Shown here: piece after piece, positions 47,985 to 57,965 of the stretch
Layout of the letters: each line of letters opens with the position of its first letter
Position numbering within the stretch: the stretch's first letter is position 1
From: Dryococelus australis
Lineage: Eukaryota; Arthropoda; Insecta; Phasmatodea; Phasmatidae
DNA: 64,000 nt
NCBI GenBank assembly: GCA_029891345.1
Contig: CM057009.1
Coordinates: forward strand, 288,806,966 to 288,870,965
Direction: 5' to 3'
Position numbers and translations under genes: made by a program
The notes under the pieces: model-generated
Database searches by the model: none
What the model was told of the DNA's origin: nothing
What the model saw: the letters and a program-made list of their open reading frames with translations, nothing else

Positions 47985-48330
47985 TGGAAGCGCCTAGTAA
48001 GAAATTGTTCTCATGCAAAATATCAATACAACTGAGTGCGCACGAATTCTGCGCGTTGTCTTTTGGTGTAATTTTCTATACATAAATAATATTTTATTAT
48101 GCACGCGGCGAAGGAATTTATTGGTAGTAAAACTTTAGCAGGACTTCAGAAATGTGCGAAGTAACCTTGAATGCGGTTATACCGCGAACTTCGGCAGCAC
48201 ACGCAAGATAAATGGTGTCGCTGGAAAGTATCATGTCGGAACGCCGATCGCTAATCAGCACCTGGGAAAATAATTTCCAAGCCAGTTGGGAATTTTTCGC
48301 AGTACGCAACAGCCAATCAGACACAGCTAA
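47985..48330 (+). repeat. Family G repeat continuing into family F
   Basis: Family G blocks ('agtaagaaattgttctcatg', 'tttggtgtaattttcta') run to about 48180. Family F blocks follow directly ('tcggcagcacacgcaagata', 'gtacgcaacagccaatcaga'). The junction suggests that G and F can be parts of one longer element. Confidence 0.6.
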
Positions 48331-48342
48331 ATTACATGTGTG

Positions 48343-48636
48343 TAGGGACGGGAAAATTTCGCGAATTCGTTTTAGGACAAGCTAGAATTGATGCACGTGT
48401 TCACTTCTGTCATGTTTACATTTGGACCATATTTTATTAGACACGCCCAGGTGAACTCTGAGGCAAAAGCAGACCTGCAAGGAAACACACACAGAATTCC
48501 GTGCCACCTGGTCTGAGGCGAAGCTGGCTACACATTCAGGCAGCAGCCTATGAACAGAAAGCTCAGGCACGAACATACGTAGTAGCGTGGAGTCTAGCAC
48601 ACAGGTCGTTAAAAACGCGAGATTTCCCAGTCCCTA
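48343..48636. mobile_element. hAT-type MITE (family C)
   Basis: Ends 'tagggacgggaaaatttcgc' and the complement 'gcgagatttcccagtcccta'. The flanks are similar only if a 2-bp offset is allowed (tacatgtg, tccatgtg). Confidence 0.8.
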
Positions 48637-48714
48637 TCCATGTGACAAAAAGTTTTTTTTTCATTTGAACACCTTGGTATTTCTTATTTTGGCTGGAACA
48701 AAATATAACAATTT

Positions 48715-48716
<2 letters not shown>

Positions 48717-48788
<72 letters not shown>
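48717..48788. repeat. (TA)n microsatellite
   Basis: About 36 uninterrupted TA units, directly before family I copy 2. Frames reading Tyr-Ile runs here are artefacts. Confidence 0.95.
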
Positions 48789-48792
<4 letters not shown>

Positions 48793-49430
48793 GTGTGTCT
48801 GTGTTGGGGACACGGCCGTTTGTTTTGCGTGAATAGGTCTACGTTGAGACACTTGGATGTCTTGATGTTTATTTTAAGTTCCCGGCACTGCTTCACTCGA
48901 TCATATGGTGTTTTATGGGTATAACCAGATTGCTTTTGAGATGCTCATTCCAACCTTATAGGATTTCTATATTTCGACTTGGCTTTTTGACGAGTATAGG
49001 CCGACATTGTGCTGTTTTCTTAATGTTTAACATTTAACTCATACAATGTCACCATTACCAAGCCAAACAAATGTTTTCATTCACGCAATCAATTCATCTT
49101 GACGAGAGCTGTCGATTGAAACCAACACGAGCGTCAGAGCTTATGCTAGTAAAGAGTTATACTACGCGGAAGTTATGAGACGCGGCGAAACGAACTCAAA
49201 ATTAAAACACCACCTCCCCCCTTCCTAGAAACCCATTCGTCTGGACGATGTTTCGCAGTCCTCACTCAACGTAACATATTCTTTGATCATTTGTCAATCG
49301 AGTGATGTAATCGAAATTTGAATGTAGACGATAGATTCGGAGCTGCAATGCCAAACTGTATCCCCCGATTTTGTTATTATAGGATTTTCTGGATTGTCTC
49401 ACACTATAGTTGCAAATTTATAGACGAAGA
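48793..49430. repeat. Family I repeat, copy 2
   Basis: Collinear with 17193-17835, see there. Confidence 0.7.
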
Positions 49431-49442
49431 ATGTGTTATCAT

Positions 49443-49665
49443 TAGAGACCCGAGAAATTCGAGAGTTCAATGACCTGTAGACTAGACTTCACAGTCTTAT
49501 ATACTCTCATACAGATATCAACTGTTTATTGGTTGATTTTTCTGGTAGTAAAAGGCGGTGGTTGGACACACAATTTATTGCATGTTTGTTATTGGTTCAT
49601 TTGCCTACAGGAGGTGTCAAACAACACTTTGACCAATCACTAGTCATCACATACATGCATACGAG
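49443..49665. mobile_element. hAT-type MITE (family B variant), right end lost
   Basis: Left end 'tagagacccgagaaattcga'. The body matches 34468-34740 ('ctcatacagatatc.a', 'tagtaaaaggcggtggttgg', 'ggaggtgtcaaacaaca'). The right terminus is not visible. Confidence 0.7.
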
Positions 49666-49912
49666 TTGAACAGTATTTGATACCATCATAAAAAAAAAAT
49701 TTGTTTCCGACACCCTCAAATGCTATCGGCAAAGTCAGTTTTCAATCGTGGCTTGCTATTACAGTTCCTTAATATAATTTGCAAATTCACACAAGTAAAA
49801 CGTACTGGCTGTTCATTTCATACGTATCCATTCGCTGAATGGCTGAGCAAGGTTCTGTAAGTTAGTCTTCATCTAGAGCGTCTGTTGCGTTCCGAGAGAG
49901 ATTACCAATTGG

Positions 49913-50139
49913 TAGATACCTGAAAAATTCGCGAGTTCAAAGACCTGCAAGCTATACTCTACAGTCTTACGTACAAATATGCCAATATCAACTGCACATT
50001 GGTTGTCTGCTATCACAGTGGAAGGCGGCATTTGTATACCGTTCTCCAGGAGGTGTCAAACACTTTGTGGACCAATGGCTAAAAGTATATTAACTCACGT
50101 GTTTTGAATTATAGCTTGTACCAAAATGAACCCTACAGG
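49913..50139. mobile_element. hAT-type MITE (family B), right end replaced by a family C element
   Basis: Left end 'tagatacctgaaaaattcgc' and a typical body down to 'gcttgtaccaaaatgaaccc', where family B would have about 20 more bases. A family C element begins at 50140. Confidence 0.75.
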
Positions 50140-50451
50140 TACAGATACGAAAATTTTGCGAGTTCCATGACCTGTAGGCCATACTTCACAGTCCTGTGTA
50201 AACTCGAGCATCAGATTTTTGTTCATTGGCTGCGGCTCCAGAGAGTATACAGTGTTACTCCACACCTGGCATTATGGGATTTGCTACGTGTGTCCTAGCA
50301 AGTCTGCTATTGGCTCAGAGTCGTCCAGGGTTGTCTAATAATTGTATCACATATTATTATCTGTTATACAATTGCAAAAATTACTTCACTGTATATGTGA
50401 TTTTACACCTATCTTGTCCCGAAATGAATTCGCAAAGTTTGCCTATACCTA
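50140..50451. mobile_element. hAT-type MITE (family C), inserted at the end of a family B element
   Basis: Ends 'tacagatacgaaaattttgc' and the complement 'cgcaaagtttgcctatacct' before 'a'. The body matches 20672-20954 ('ttgttcattggctgc', 'caagtctgctattgg'). Confidence 0.75.
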
Positions 50452-50617
50452 TGTATAGGCTGGTTTGTCGCCTTACAAGGAATCTACAAGGCGCTGATTG
50501 GCGAAGGGCAATGCGCCATATTGCTAGCCAGTGCCGCTATTTGCCTTGATTGTGTGGTTGTATTTCGCGGTTAAAAGGTAGTTTTCAGTTGGGTTATTTT
50601 AAACATTCTCTGCTCAG

Positions 50618-50880
50618 GGTCACCTGTTTTTTTTTTTTTTTTTTTTCGCGACACAATATACGAGCACTTGGAAGCTATTCTTCAACACTCTCCTTAAAGT
50701 GGACGCTTGCATCTTGCTTACTGGCCGCGTATATCTGTGGCAAGGCTTCTTAGCTGACTGGGCCACCTAAAATACGCAATAATAAACCTCGTCCAGTCAG
50801 GAAAGTGGTTCTGAAATAAGGTTTTATGGAGTGCAAACAGACGTGTAATGAGTTCGCAAAAGACAGTTGCTCGTAATAAT
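50618..50880. mobile_element. Family E MITE remnant with a poly-T tract
   Basis: 'agggtcacctg' precedes about 19 T residues and 'tcgcg', and the interior 'gtcaggaaagtggttctgaa' matches family E. The right terminus is gone. Confidence 0.5.
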
Positions 50881-50891
50881 TGGAGAACCAG

Positions 50892-51828
50892 AGTAGTAGG
50901 GCATATTTTTTTCATGGACAGGGTACAGGGTATGGATCCGGAACCAAGGCCGCCATGTTGGATACCGGACTTCCTTCTCTATAATTCCGGTCTCTCGTTC
51001 GCCATCTTGGATTCAGCCATATTGCAAGCCAGTATGCTGCAATCTTGGACCGCCATAGTTGTAGCCAGCACACCACCATATATTTACTCACTTTCGTTCG
51101 ACTGCCATATTGATAACCAGTAAGTAATTTTTTCATACTCTTAATTTATGACGGGTTTTCTTCGAGTGCTCGAAATTTTTTCTCTTTTCATTCTTTCTTT
51201 ATCTTTCTCTCTTTCTTTCCTTTCTATCGCTTTCGTTCATTTGTTTACATCACCTGTTACTGGAGATCGACATCTTTGTTTACGTTTGTTTCACACATTA
51301 GTTCTGACATTGGCTACTAGGAGCACCGTCATATTGGTAGTGGAATTAACTGCTAGGGGCACTGCTTTTTTAGAACTCACTGTGCTGCGACTGTGCTGGG
51401 AAAATAGTTTATAAGTAGTATATAGCTTGGAGACGAAATAATACTATCTTGCCTATCATCAAAGACATTTAAATTTTTTTTGTATGTAATTTTTTGTTTT
51501 TTTTATTTTAAGTTTTTTAAGTATTTATATATATATTTTTTTAATTATTTTTTTTTAAGTATTTTTAAAGTATATATTTTTACTATATTATTTTCATTGT
51601 ATTTTTCATTAAATTTTAAGTATTTATTTTAAGTTTTTAAATTTTCATTTTCATTAATATTTTTGGACTATCCCAGACTTAAGTATTTTATTTACATATA
51701 GAGCCTAATTTCTCATCTTTACCCGACATCCAATATATCTAACCCCCACACTCTAGTCATCATCATGAATGGTGTACCTAAGAAAATAAAACACAGCAAA
51801 CTTTTTACACCAAATTTATTGTACACAT
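50892..51828 (+). repeat. Left terminal inverted repeat of the Polinton
   Basis: Collinear with the reverse complement of 58343-59399: 'gccgccatgttggatacc', 'tggtaaccagtaag'-like blocks, a CT-rich tract at about 51178-51235, an AT-rich zone at 51470-51680, and an inner end near 'acaccaaatttattgtacac'. It lacks about 90 bp present in the right repeat. Confidence 0.9.
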
Positions 51829-51882
51829 AGTAAAATATACACAATCAGCCAAAATACAATTATTTTTATTAATCTTCAGTGA

Positions 51883-52773
51883 TCACTGCTTGATGTCTGC
51901 CTCGGCGAGCCAGGAATTAGAGTGGGTAGGGAAATCCCATCACTTAACATAGGACCTTCCATTATGCAGTTTCAGCACCTTTTCCACCACATAAACATCT
52001 GGAAACTTCGTCTGCTGGATTTCCTTGGTGTAAAAAACACCATGTATGGGCATATTGTTCAGATCTTCGACATAGTAGGTCCTCGGAGCATAGTTATGTA
52101 TACATCGCACACAAAACAGTTTGGGGCTCCAATTTGCTGTGAGCCCTTTCTCTAAGACACCTTTCTGTTTGGAGATGTGCACCAGGACACCGATCTTGGC
52201 TTTAAGCTTGTGTGGTACCTTCCTCTTCTGAATAGCATACATAGTCCGAACCAGGGAGTCGTCCTTGACATCTTCGGGCTTTATGCGAGTGGTTGAGTGC
52301 ACTGTAGAATTATACTCGCGAACGAGTTTCGGCAGTAGCTCAAGCCACTTGTAGCTACCATTTGCTGTGAAATACTTCCACATCTTGACCTTCAGAGTCC
52401 TGTTGAACCTCTGGACAATTAAAGCTTTGGGATGACTGTATGTGGAATATTGATTTATGTTATGTTTCTTCATCAGGGCCTTGAACTTTGCATTGTAGAA
52501 TTCCTTGCCCTGGTCAGTTTGCAAATTGGCCAGGATGCATCCTTCATTCAACACATCTGCAATGGCCTCAGTGACATCATGTGCATTCTTCGACTTGACC
52601 GGCCTGGGCCAGGCTAATCTGCTATAGGCATCGATGACTGTCAGCATGAATTTGTAGCCTTTGTTGACTTGAGCATATGGTATCATCTCGACGAGGTCGG
52701 CTTGAAACAGGTAGTTCATCCCACAAATCATGACCTTGCAATAGCAGTAGTTGTGCCTGGCAGCCGTATGCAA
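51883..52773 (-). pseudogene. Polinton integrase (retroviral-type DDE), catalytic Glu lost
   Basis: The enzyme would join element ends to host DNA. The minus-strand frame has the core fold with the first Asp in 'LFQADLVEM', the second in 'LQTDQGKEFYN', and the 'YSTYSHPKALIVQRFNRTLK' block where the third acid belongs. There the codon is CAG (Gln, 52411-52413) in place of Glu. A C-terminal chromodomain-like segment follows ('PDVYVVEKVLKLHNGRSYVK'). It is cut by TGA at 51940-51942, and the same frame then runs on to a stop at 51883. The N-terminal zinc-binding part is missing: similarity starts just before 'RQELHTAARHN', right after the end of the next gene. Dead by loss of a catalytic residue, N-terminal truncation and a stop. 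Confidence 0.95.
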
Positions 52774-52804
52774 TTCCTGGCGATACCCAAACGACTCACT
52801 GTAT

Positions 52805-53977
52805 CTAGCCCGCCTCCTTTAAATATTCAATTATTGAAACTATCTCATTAGTGTGGGAGTAACTTCCAACACTGCGAAGAAAGCATTAGCTGCAGCCTAT
52901 CGACCAGTTCGTTTGGATAGTCCCAAGACACATAGAAAATATACTTGCTGTTGTCTATCTTATTCAGACCTTCACCACTTTTCAGTGCTAGGCTGCTGAA
53001 GAGCTCTGCGAGAATGTCTATTTTACTGTGAGCTTCGTCCTTATAAGCACGAGTCTCGGGATCATTGTCTTGATAAAGTGCATGCGTGAGTTCGAGCAAA
53101 GTCTTGTATTCCAGCAGGTCAGATTCTGTAAAACCCCAGGGCACCTTGCAAAATAGAAGATCGCATAGCCCAGTTAGTCCACGTGTCGTGTAATTGTGCA
53201 TTTGGATACTCCAACCTGGTAGAAACTCTATTTCATCAGCACCGATGAACCATTTATCAATGTGCCTTTATACAATGTACGTTGTATCATTATTACGAGA
53301 TGTTTATGATCGTAGTACTCGAGCCAGAACATTAGATTTTAGGGCTTTCTTCCATACTTTCTTCTTGTGTGGCAAATCCGCATCCGATCCATCTTCCTTA
53401 TCTTACTGTACTTCATCATGTTTTTGCTTCTTCATAAGCTCAGCAGTATCATCGACTTAAGTCTTAATGTTTACGGTTGCTTCATAGCTCTCCATGAGTA
53501 CATCGAGACAATGAGCAATGGGCTTAAAAATTTCTTCATTTAGTGGATCACATGGAATTTTGGTTCTCTTTGCCAGCAAATACATGGAGCGAACAGATTG
53601 AATCACCCTATGTAGTTCGCAGGCAATGTCCGACATCGTACTGAATAAAGATTCTCACTGTTGCCCTCTTTTAAAGTATTAGTTGTGAGTATCTGCCAAA
53701 ATACTTTCAATCTTGCCCAGGTGTTCGCTGCAGACATCCTATATGTTCCTGCTGTAATTTTGAACATCGGTTTCGTGGCGAGGTGTGAAATATATGTAGC
53801 AAATGCATGCTTTATGGAATATTTAAGCACTTTTACTGTCTCTTCATTTTGTGCAGATGCCACATTCAATCTGTCGGTAATTTGCCTTTCAACACTCATT
53901 ATGTGCTCCTCCATGGCCATTATATCGCGGATGATCTCGGTATTCACACAATCCATCTTCGCAATGAGCTCAGACAA
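52805..53977 (-). pseudogene. Conserved Polinton-associated protein of unknown function
   Basis: Minus strand. The N-terminal part (53603-53977) is helical and coiled-coil-like ('EHIMSVERQITDRLNVASAQ'). The middle (53202-53602) is broken by stops. The C-terminal part (52848-53201) contains 'GLTGLCDLLFCKVPWGFT' and 'YVSWDYPNELVDRLQLMLSS'. After a frameshift near 52850 it ends 'TNEIVSIIEYLKEAG' at a stop (52805-52807). I recognise the Asp-Pro-Asn-Glu-Leu-Val-Asp-Arg-type block from uncharacterised proteins that recur in insect Polintons. The function is not known to me. It lies between the ATPase and the integrase, on the same strand. The residues before 53977 are uncertain because the frame opens at a TTG. 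Confidence 0.7.
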
Positions 53978-54269
53978 GTAAGTATGAAAGAATGTGGTTT
54001 ACTCGGCCAACATACTGCGTATTTCCGAGATGAGGTCATTACCAGTTTCAAGGATGAAATGTAAAGTAGCAGTATCTTCGAAGTGTTCGGGTTCACTAAC
54101 ATTTCAAATTATTCTTCTACCAGCATCAGAAGTTCCATTGTTTCTTGGTACCAGACAACTTCCATCTTCGTCTCTCATAAACCGCAGCTTGAGGCTACTC
54201 TGCCCGATTTTCGATATGCTGTAACTAATTTTCGACAGTCGACGATGAAATAATAGAATGCATGTCAGT
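53978..54269. other. Spacer between the ATPase and the unknown gene
   Basis: No frame that I can assign on either strand. A minus-strand stretch (54100-54210) is open for about 37 codons and may be the decayed end of the ATPase. Confidence 0.45.
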
Positions 54270-55099
54270 ACCTGCCATTATATAGATGCCAGTCTTTTAC
54301 AATCACCAAAAATCCATACTTGCTTTCCAGCACAGGGAACACATATCTTTGAATTCTGCAAATGTCATGTCGGTATTGACGTGGTTGTCATATGCATGCC
54401 ACAAGTTGATATCGTCCATGCGAAACAGCACCAGCACATTAGCATTATCGCTAAGCATCTGTTTGTATATGCACAATTAAGTCTGTCCAAGGTAAACACA
54501 GTCCTCACATGTATGTCATTCCATGCTGAAGTACTCCTGAATAAGATTTTGCTTCTCGCAGGCAATGTCATCGAAGACAAATATAAAGTTTCGCAGTGCT
54601 TCGTTCAGAGATACGGCGGCTTAATTATCACTGCATGGGAAATAACCCATGCCTTCCAATGACTCCAGTACTCATGCCAATCTCCGGTATTTTGTTGCTG
54701 GAGCGATTTGGAGTACAGGTACATGTTCTCGGACCAAAGACCATGCTCTTCTTTCAGTAGGCTCAGTAGGACTCATGTCTTGCCACAACCCGATGTTCAC
54801 GCGATGATGCACCTCACTGTAATCGGAAATAAGCTTCCATGCCATGATTCGCGGGAGATATCTTTATCTTCAGCATGAATGCATATGGGTAGAGTAACAT
54901 CTTGCTTCAAGATCTGTAAACTGTTTTCTTCTGTTTCGTTTGTAACACACTTTGAAGGAAGAGGAGGAAGAGGAGGAGGAGGGCGAGGAGGAAGTGGTGG
55001 AGGAGGGGAAGGAGGAGGAAGCAGTATAAACAAGCTTCTTGATGATGTTAAGCACATTTTAGAATGTTCATAAATTATCACATCAAGAAAATGGCCCAT
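54270..55099 (-). pseudogene. Polinton packaging-type ATPase (FtsK/HerA-A32 class)
   Basis: Such ATPases drive genome packaging into Polinton-type virions. The minus-strand frame from 55099 begins with a short leader, then a long Pro-rich stretch coded by a GGA/GGC-type tract (54957-55024), and reaches 'LFPITVRCIIA'. A stop (TGA) sits inside the Walker A loop, after which 'TSGCGKT' follows at 54776-54796, with another stop directly behind. Downstream pieces in shifting frames are 'SENMYLYSKSLQQQ', a Walker-B-like 'FIFVFDDIACEKQNL', 'NVLVLFRMDDINLWHAYDNH' and 'TFAEFKDMCSLCW'. At least two stops and about two frameshifts. It is divergent from the phospholipase-like gene at 55225. Confidence 0.85.
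54957..55024 (-). repeat. Purine-rich tract coding a polyproline stretch
   Basis: GGA/GGC-type triplet tract on the plus strand. On the minus strand it reads about 23 residues, nearly all Pro, in the ATPase N-terminal frame. It could be a real Pro-rich region or later microsatellite growth. Confidence 0.8.
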
Positions 55100-55224
55100 G
55101 GCAGAATTTGCATTGAAATGTCTTATTGGAATATGTGATACATCTGTTCTGTCCCAAGTCTAGAATGATACTGAAACAAAAAGTATAAAAGGATTGTGTT
55201 TATATTTTTATTGCTCAGTTCACT
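55100..55224. promoter_or_regulatory. Probable divergent promoter region of the Polinton
   Basis: This 125-bp gap separates the minus-strand ATPase frame from the plus-strand phospholipase-like frame, the point where transcription must diverge. It is AT-rich and has 'agtataaaagg' (55181-55191), a TATA-like motif on the plus strand about 40 bp upstream of the plus-strand frame. Regulatory use is inferred from position. Confidence 0.4.
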
Positions 55225-55419
55225 GTGGTGTCTCGGCGAGGTGAGACCGTAGCTGGAAGCAGGGTCGTCGATATGCTGATCAACAGTCTACCGTTCGAGC
55301 TGCACATTCCTGGATACAAGTTCTGTAGGCCAGGAACCAAGCTAGCCAAAAGGATATCTTGTGGCGATATGGCCATCAACGTGCTGGATGAGGTGTGCAA
55401 GCAACACAACATCGCCTAG
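55225..55419 (+). pseudogene. Phospholipase-A2-like fragment (parvovirus-type PLA2 fold)
   Basis: 65 codons. The stretch 'LPFELHIPGYKFCRPGTKLA' and the following '...NVLDEVCKQHNIA' match the calcium loop and active-site helix of the small PLA2-like domain seen in parvovirus capsid proteins and in many insect Polintons. In working enzymes the loop has a Gly where this one has Arg, and the helix has a His-Asp pair where this one has His-Asn. It stops (TAG, 55417-55419) right after the helix, so the second half is gone. It lies next to the protease. The frame opens at GTG, so the start is uncertain. Confidence 0.75.
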
Positions 55420-55465
55420 TAGGAGGTGGAAGTGTACAAAAGCGATGCAGCAGGAGGAATCAATA

Positions 55466-55825
55466 ATGAAATATCTACCAAAATGGCCGCTCATGAACAT
55501 GGATTTGGAACTGTTTGCATGCAAATTGAAGTTACCTAATTTTAGACGAGTGTTTTTGAGAGATGCTGTACCCCCTAAACCAAAATGTAATGAGTGCGAC
55601 ACAATTAATTTGGACACAACAGCCGGTCCTGGCAACCACTGGGTAGCATATGTAAGAAAAGGGTAAACATGGATACTATTATGAGAGTTTTGGGAATTTA
55701 CGTCCTCCACCCGAACTGCGACTGTACCTGAAAAATTGTAAAAAACTTATTTACAACTACGAGATGGAGCAGAAACCTAACAAGTGGAAATGCGGGAACT
55801 AATGTCTTTGCTTCCTGGTTCGCTA
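55466..55825 (+). pseudogene. Adenain-like cysteine protease (capsid maturation)
   Basis: The viral-type maturation protease of Polintons. Seen in order: 'NMDLELFACKLKLPNFRRVF', 'CNECDTINLD', 'GPGNHWVAYV' with the catalytic His codon at 55637-55639, then a one-base frameshift in an A/G run near 55660. After it, 'YYYESFGNLRPPPELRLYL' provides an acidic residue where adenain has Glu. 'NKWKCGN' is followed by TAA at 55799-55801, immediately before the codon of the expected catalytic Cys (55802-55804, 'CLCFL'). All three catalytic positions are still visible, but the frameshift and stop break the gene. Confidence 0.9.
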
Positions 55826-55904
55826 GTACGAGTAATTGTATAAAATGGATATACACAGTGAGGAACCCATCAGTCATGTCGATAATGCTTACCTTGACTG
55901 GCTT

Positions 55905-56690
55905 TAGTTCAGAATTTGTGCTGTACATTTTCTTCCACTCGACCTGGAAGGGGATTGAGTCATAGGTTATCAAACCTACAATGCGATACCGAACATTGAT
56001 GAAAAAATCTGTAAGATGTATCTCGTGAAAATTGGTAATGTCTCCCATGAGACGTCGCTGCCCATAGGATTTTATGAATTAGACAACATTGCAAGGTAGA
56101 TCGAATATTCACTGTCTCCCAACACCGAATTCGAACTATGTGGAAATTCTAATACTTTGAAGAGCGTCATCAGATGCAGCAAAGATATCACTTTATGAAA
56201 CCAGATTCCATCAGACCTGTGCTGGGGTTCGAGCCACACATTTACGAAGCTGGAAAAACACATGTGATATCGCAGCCTGTAAACATCTTACTGGTCAATG
56301 TGATATGAATAAACTGCAATTTGGCGAGCAGAACATGCCTCAATGGCATGCCGAACAACACACTGCATGAATTTTCGCCGATGGTTTCTCCAGGTTATAA
56401 ACTGGTCGTGGCACTGCAAAGTATGATTTATGTTCCAGTCGTCGGGAAGAGAGCACACGTGGTGTTAGAGACAGTCGTCAACCAGCATGAAGAGTTGGTG
56501 AACTTTCGAAACGAAGACATCACCCTATCTATGCCAGCCTTTGACAAAAAGGGAATAAGATTTTCACCTAACAGAAACTATAAAACAAAGCAGCAAATGA
56601 AACCAGCAATCAGTACATCACAAATCTCCAAGATGTTAACACGTGTAAAAGAGATTTTCATTCGCAGTCTTGGTTGTGTGGTCCATAGTC
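55905..56690 (+). pseudogene. Polinton minor capsid (penton-type) protein
   Basis: Pieces read in order on the plus strand: 'TYNAIPNIDEKICKMYLV', 'SLPIGFYELDNIAR' (then a stop), 'EYSLSPNTEFELCGNSNTLK' with 'IRCSKDI', 'VLGFEPHIYEAG' with 'VNILLVNVI' (then TGA), and 'MPNNTLHEFSPMVSPGYKLV' followed by 'ELVNFRNEDITL'. This series of blocks is what I know from the single-jelly-roll penton protein of insect Polintons. At least one frameshift (near 55965) and about four stops. The region after 56547 looks unlike the family and is uncertain. It ends just before the major capsid frame. Confidence 0.8.
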
Positions 56691-57915
56691 ATGGAATTTT
56701 TTCAAAACATCGAAGAGGCAGTCGTTTTCGAAGGGAACATAACGAAGGTGGCACTTCATGCATACCAGCCTTTCCTGACCAGGCCATACATACTGCTATC
56801 GGAAGTTCGGATAGCAGTCCAACACTAGGATATCTGCACTCTTCCTTGCAAGTCTTTCCTGGGAATCAGGGGAACTCTAACGAAAGAAGATGGGTCCAAC
56901 CTGGCATCGACGAAAATAACAAGCACTGTAATTCTTCACCTGATCGATCACGTCACGTTATTTGCTCAACTACGTCGAGGTGGACTAGTCGCGAGATGTG
57001 GACATAAGCTCAACTATCAAAAATTACCTTTCGCTCATGCCGAATGAGCTGTCTGCAGCCAAATGGCAGGCTGGGAAATCGAAGATGACAATAGTCTTCC
57101 TATGTAGTCTGGAGGCAAGTTCGAAGTGTGTGTTCCGCTTTCCATGTAATTGGGATTTGCTGAAAACTACAAACGAATTATCTTCAATTCGAAGCAGGAA
57201 CTGGTGCTGCTCCAAGGTAATATGTATATGGACACCATCGTGGGTTTGGGAGGAAACCTAGAGTCAGTGGAATTGAAACTAGATTCTATCGACTGGATGC
57301 TGCCTCATGTGCAGTTGAACACTGCAGAATGTGTAAAAATGTTGAAGAATGTGGAAGATGGTAACAACATTGGTGTGGCTTTCAGGACATGGAGTCTCGA
57401 AACATACTCCAAATTGCCAGCAAGCCAGCGCATCAACTGGATGGTGAAGACCAGCTTTTATTCTGAGAAACCGAGGTACATCATCGTTGGGCTACAGACC
57501 AGAAGACAGCACAATGTGAGAGAGAGAGCCATTCGCAGTTTGACACATATCAAATGGAAAATGTGAAAATATATTTGAATAGCGAACGTTACCCATATGT
57601 TTATTTGAACATGGACTTTGAAAATGGACAGTACCTGCTTACATGTCAGCTGTACGCTCAATTCCAATAATTGTATTATGGATGCACCCAATCTACAATA
57701 TTCAGCTCTGATACTGTCAAGAGATTGGCCCCACTCGTGGTATTCGATGTTACTAAACAAGATTAGTGTATTACCTTCAATGTAATCGACTGCAGGATCG
57801 AATTCACTACACATGGAAATATTCCTGCCAAAACACGTACACATTCTGCCTGATACTTCACGACTGGCTCACATTGTACAATTACCGAGACAAGACCATC
57901 CAAATACTGTCATGA
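56691..57915 (+). pseudogene. Polinton major capsid protein (double jelly roll)
   Basis: ATG at 56691 opens 'MEFFQNIEEAVVFEGN', then 'ALHAYQPFLTRPYILLSEVR'. One frame runs to 57566 with four stops at about 56835 (TAG), 57045 (TGA), 57105 (TAG) and 57147 (TAA) and no indel. Later blocks are 'LGFAENYKRIIFNSKQELVL', 'DSIDWMLPHVQLNTAE', 'FRTWSLETYSKLP' and 'SEKPRYIIVGLQTRR'. A frameshift near 57535-57545 leads to 'NVKIYLNSERYPYVYLNMDF'. Further pieces are 'LAPLVVFDVTKQD', 'DCRIEFTTHGNIPAKT' and, in another frame, 'CLILHDWLTLYNY'. The block order is that of the Polinton double-jelly-roll capsid. The overall length (about 400 residues) is near the family norm, so the gene was once complete. Confidence 0.87.
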
Positions 57916-57965
57916 GCACAGCTAAGAATATATAAATATAATTGCTAACATACTATAACTTTTAA

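Noticed and set aside
48587-48896. Tyr-Ile-rich ORFs
   Set aside because: Same artefact over the (TA)36 tract. The flanks belong to MITE and family I sequence.
53194-54662. Several plus-strand frames of 60-134 codons inside the Polinton left half
   Set aside because: Shadows of the minus-strand ATPase and unknown gene, whose conserved blocks read on the minus strand.
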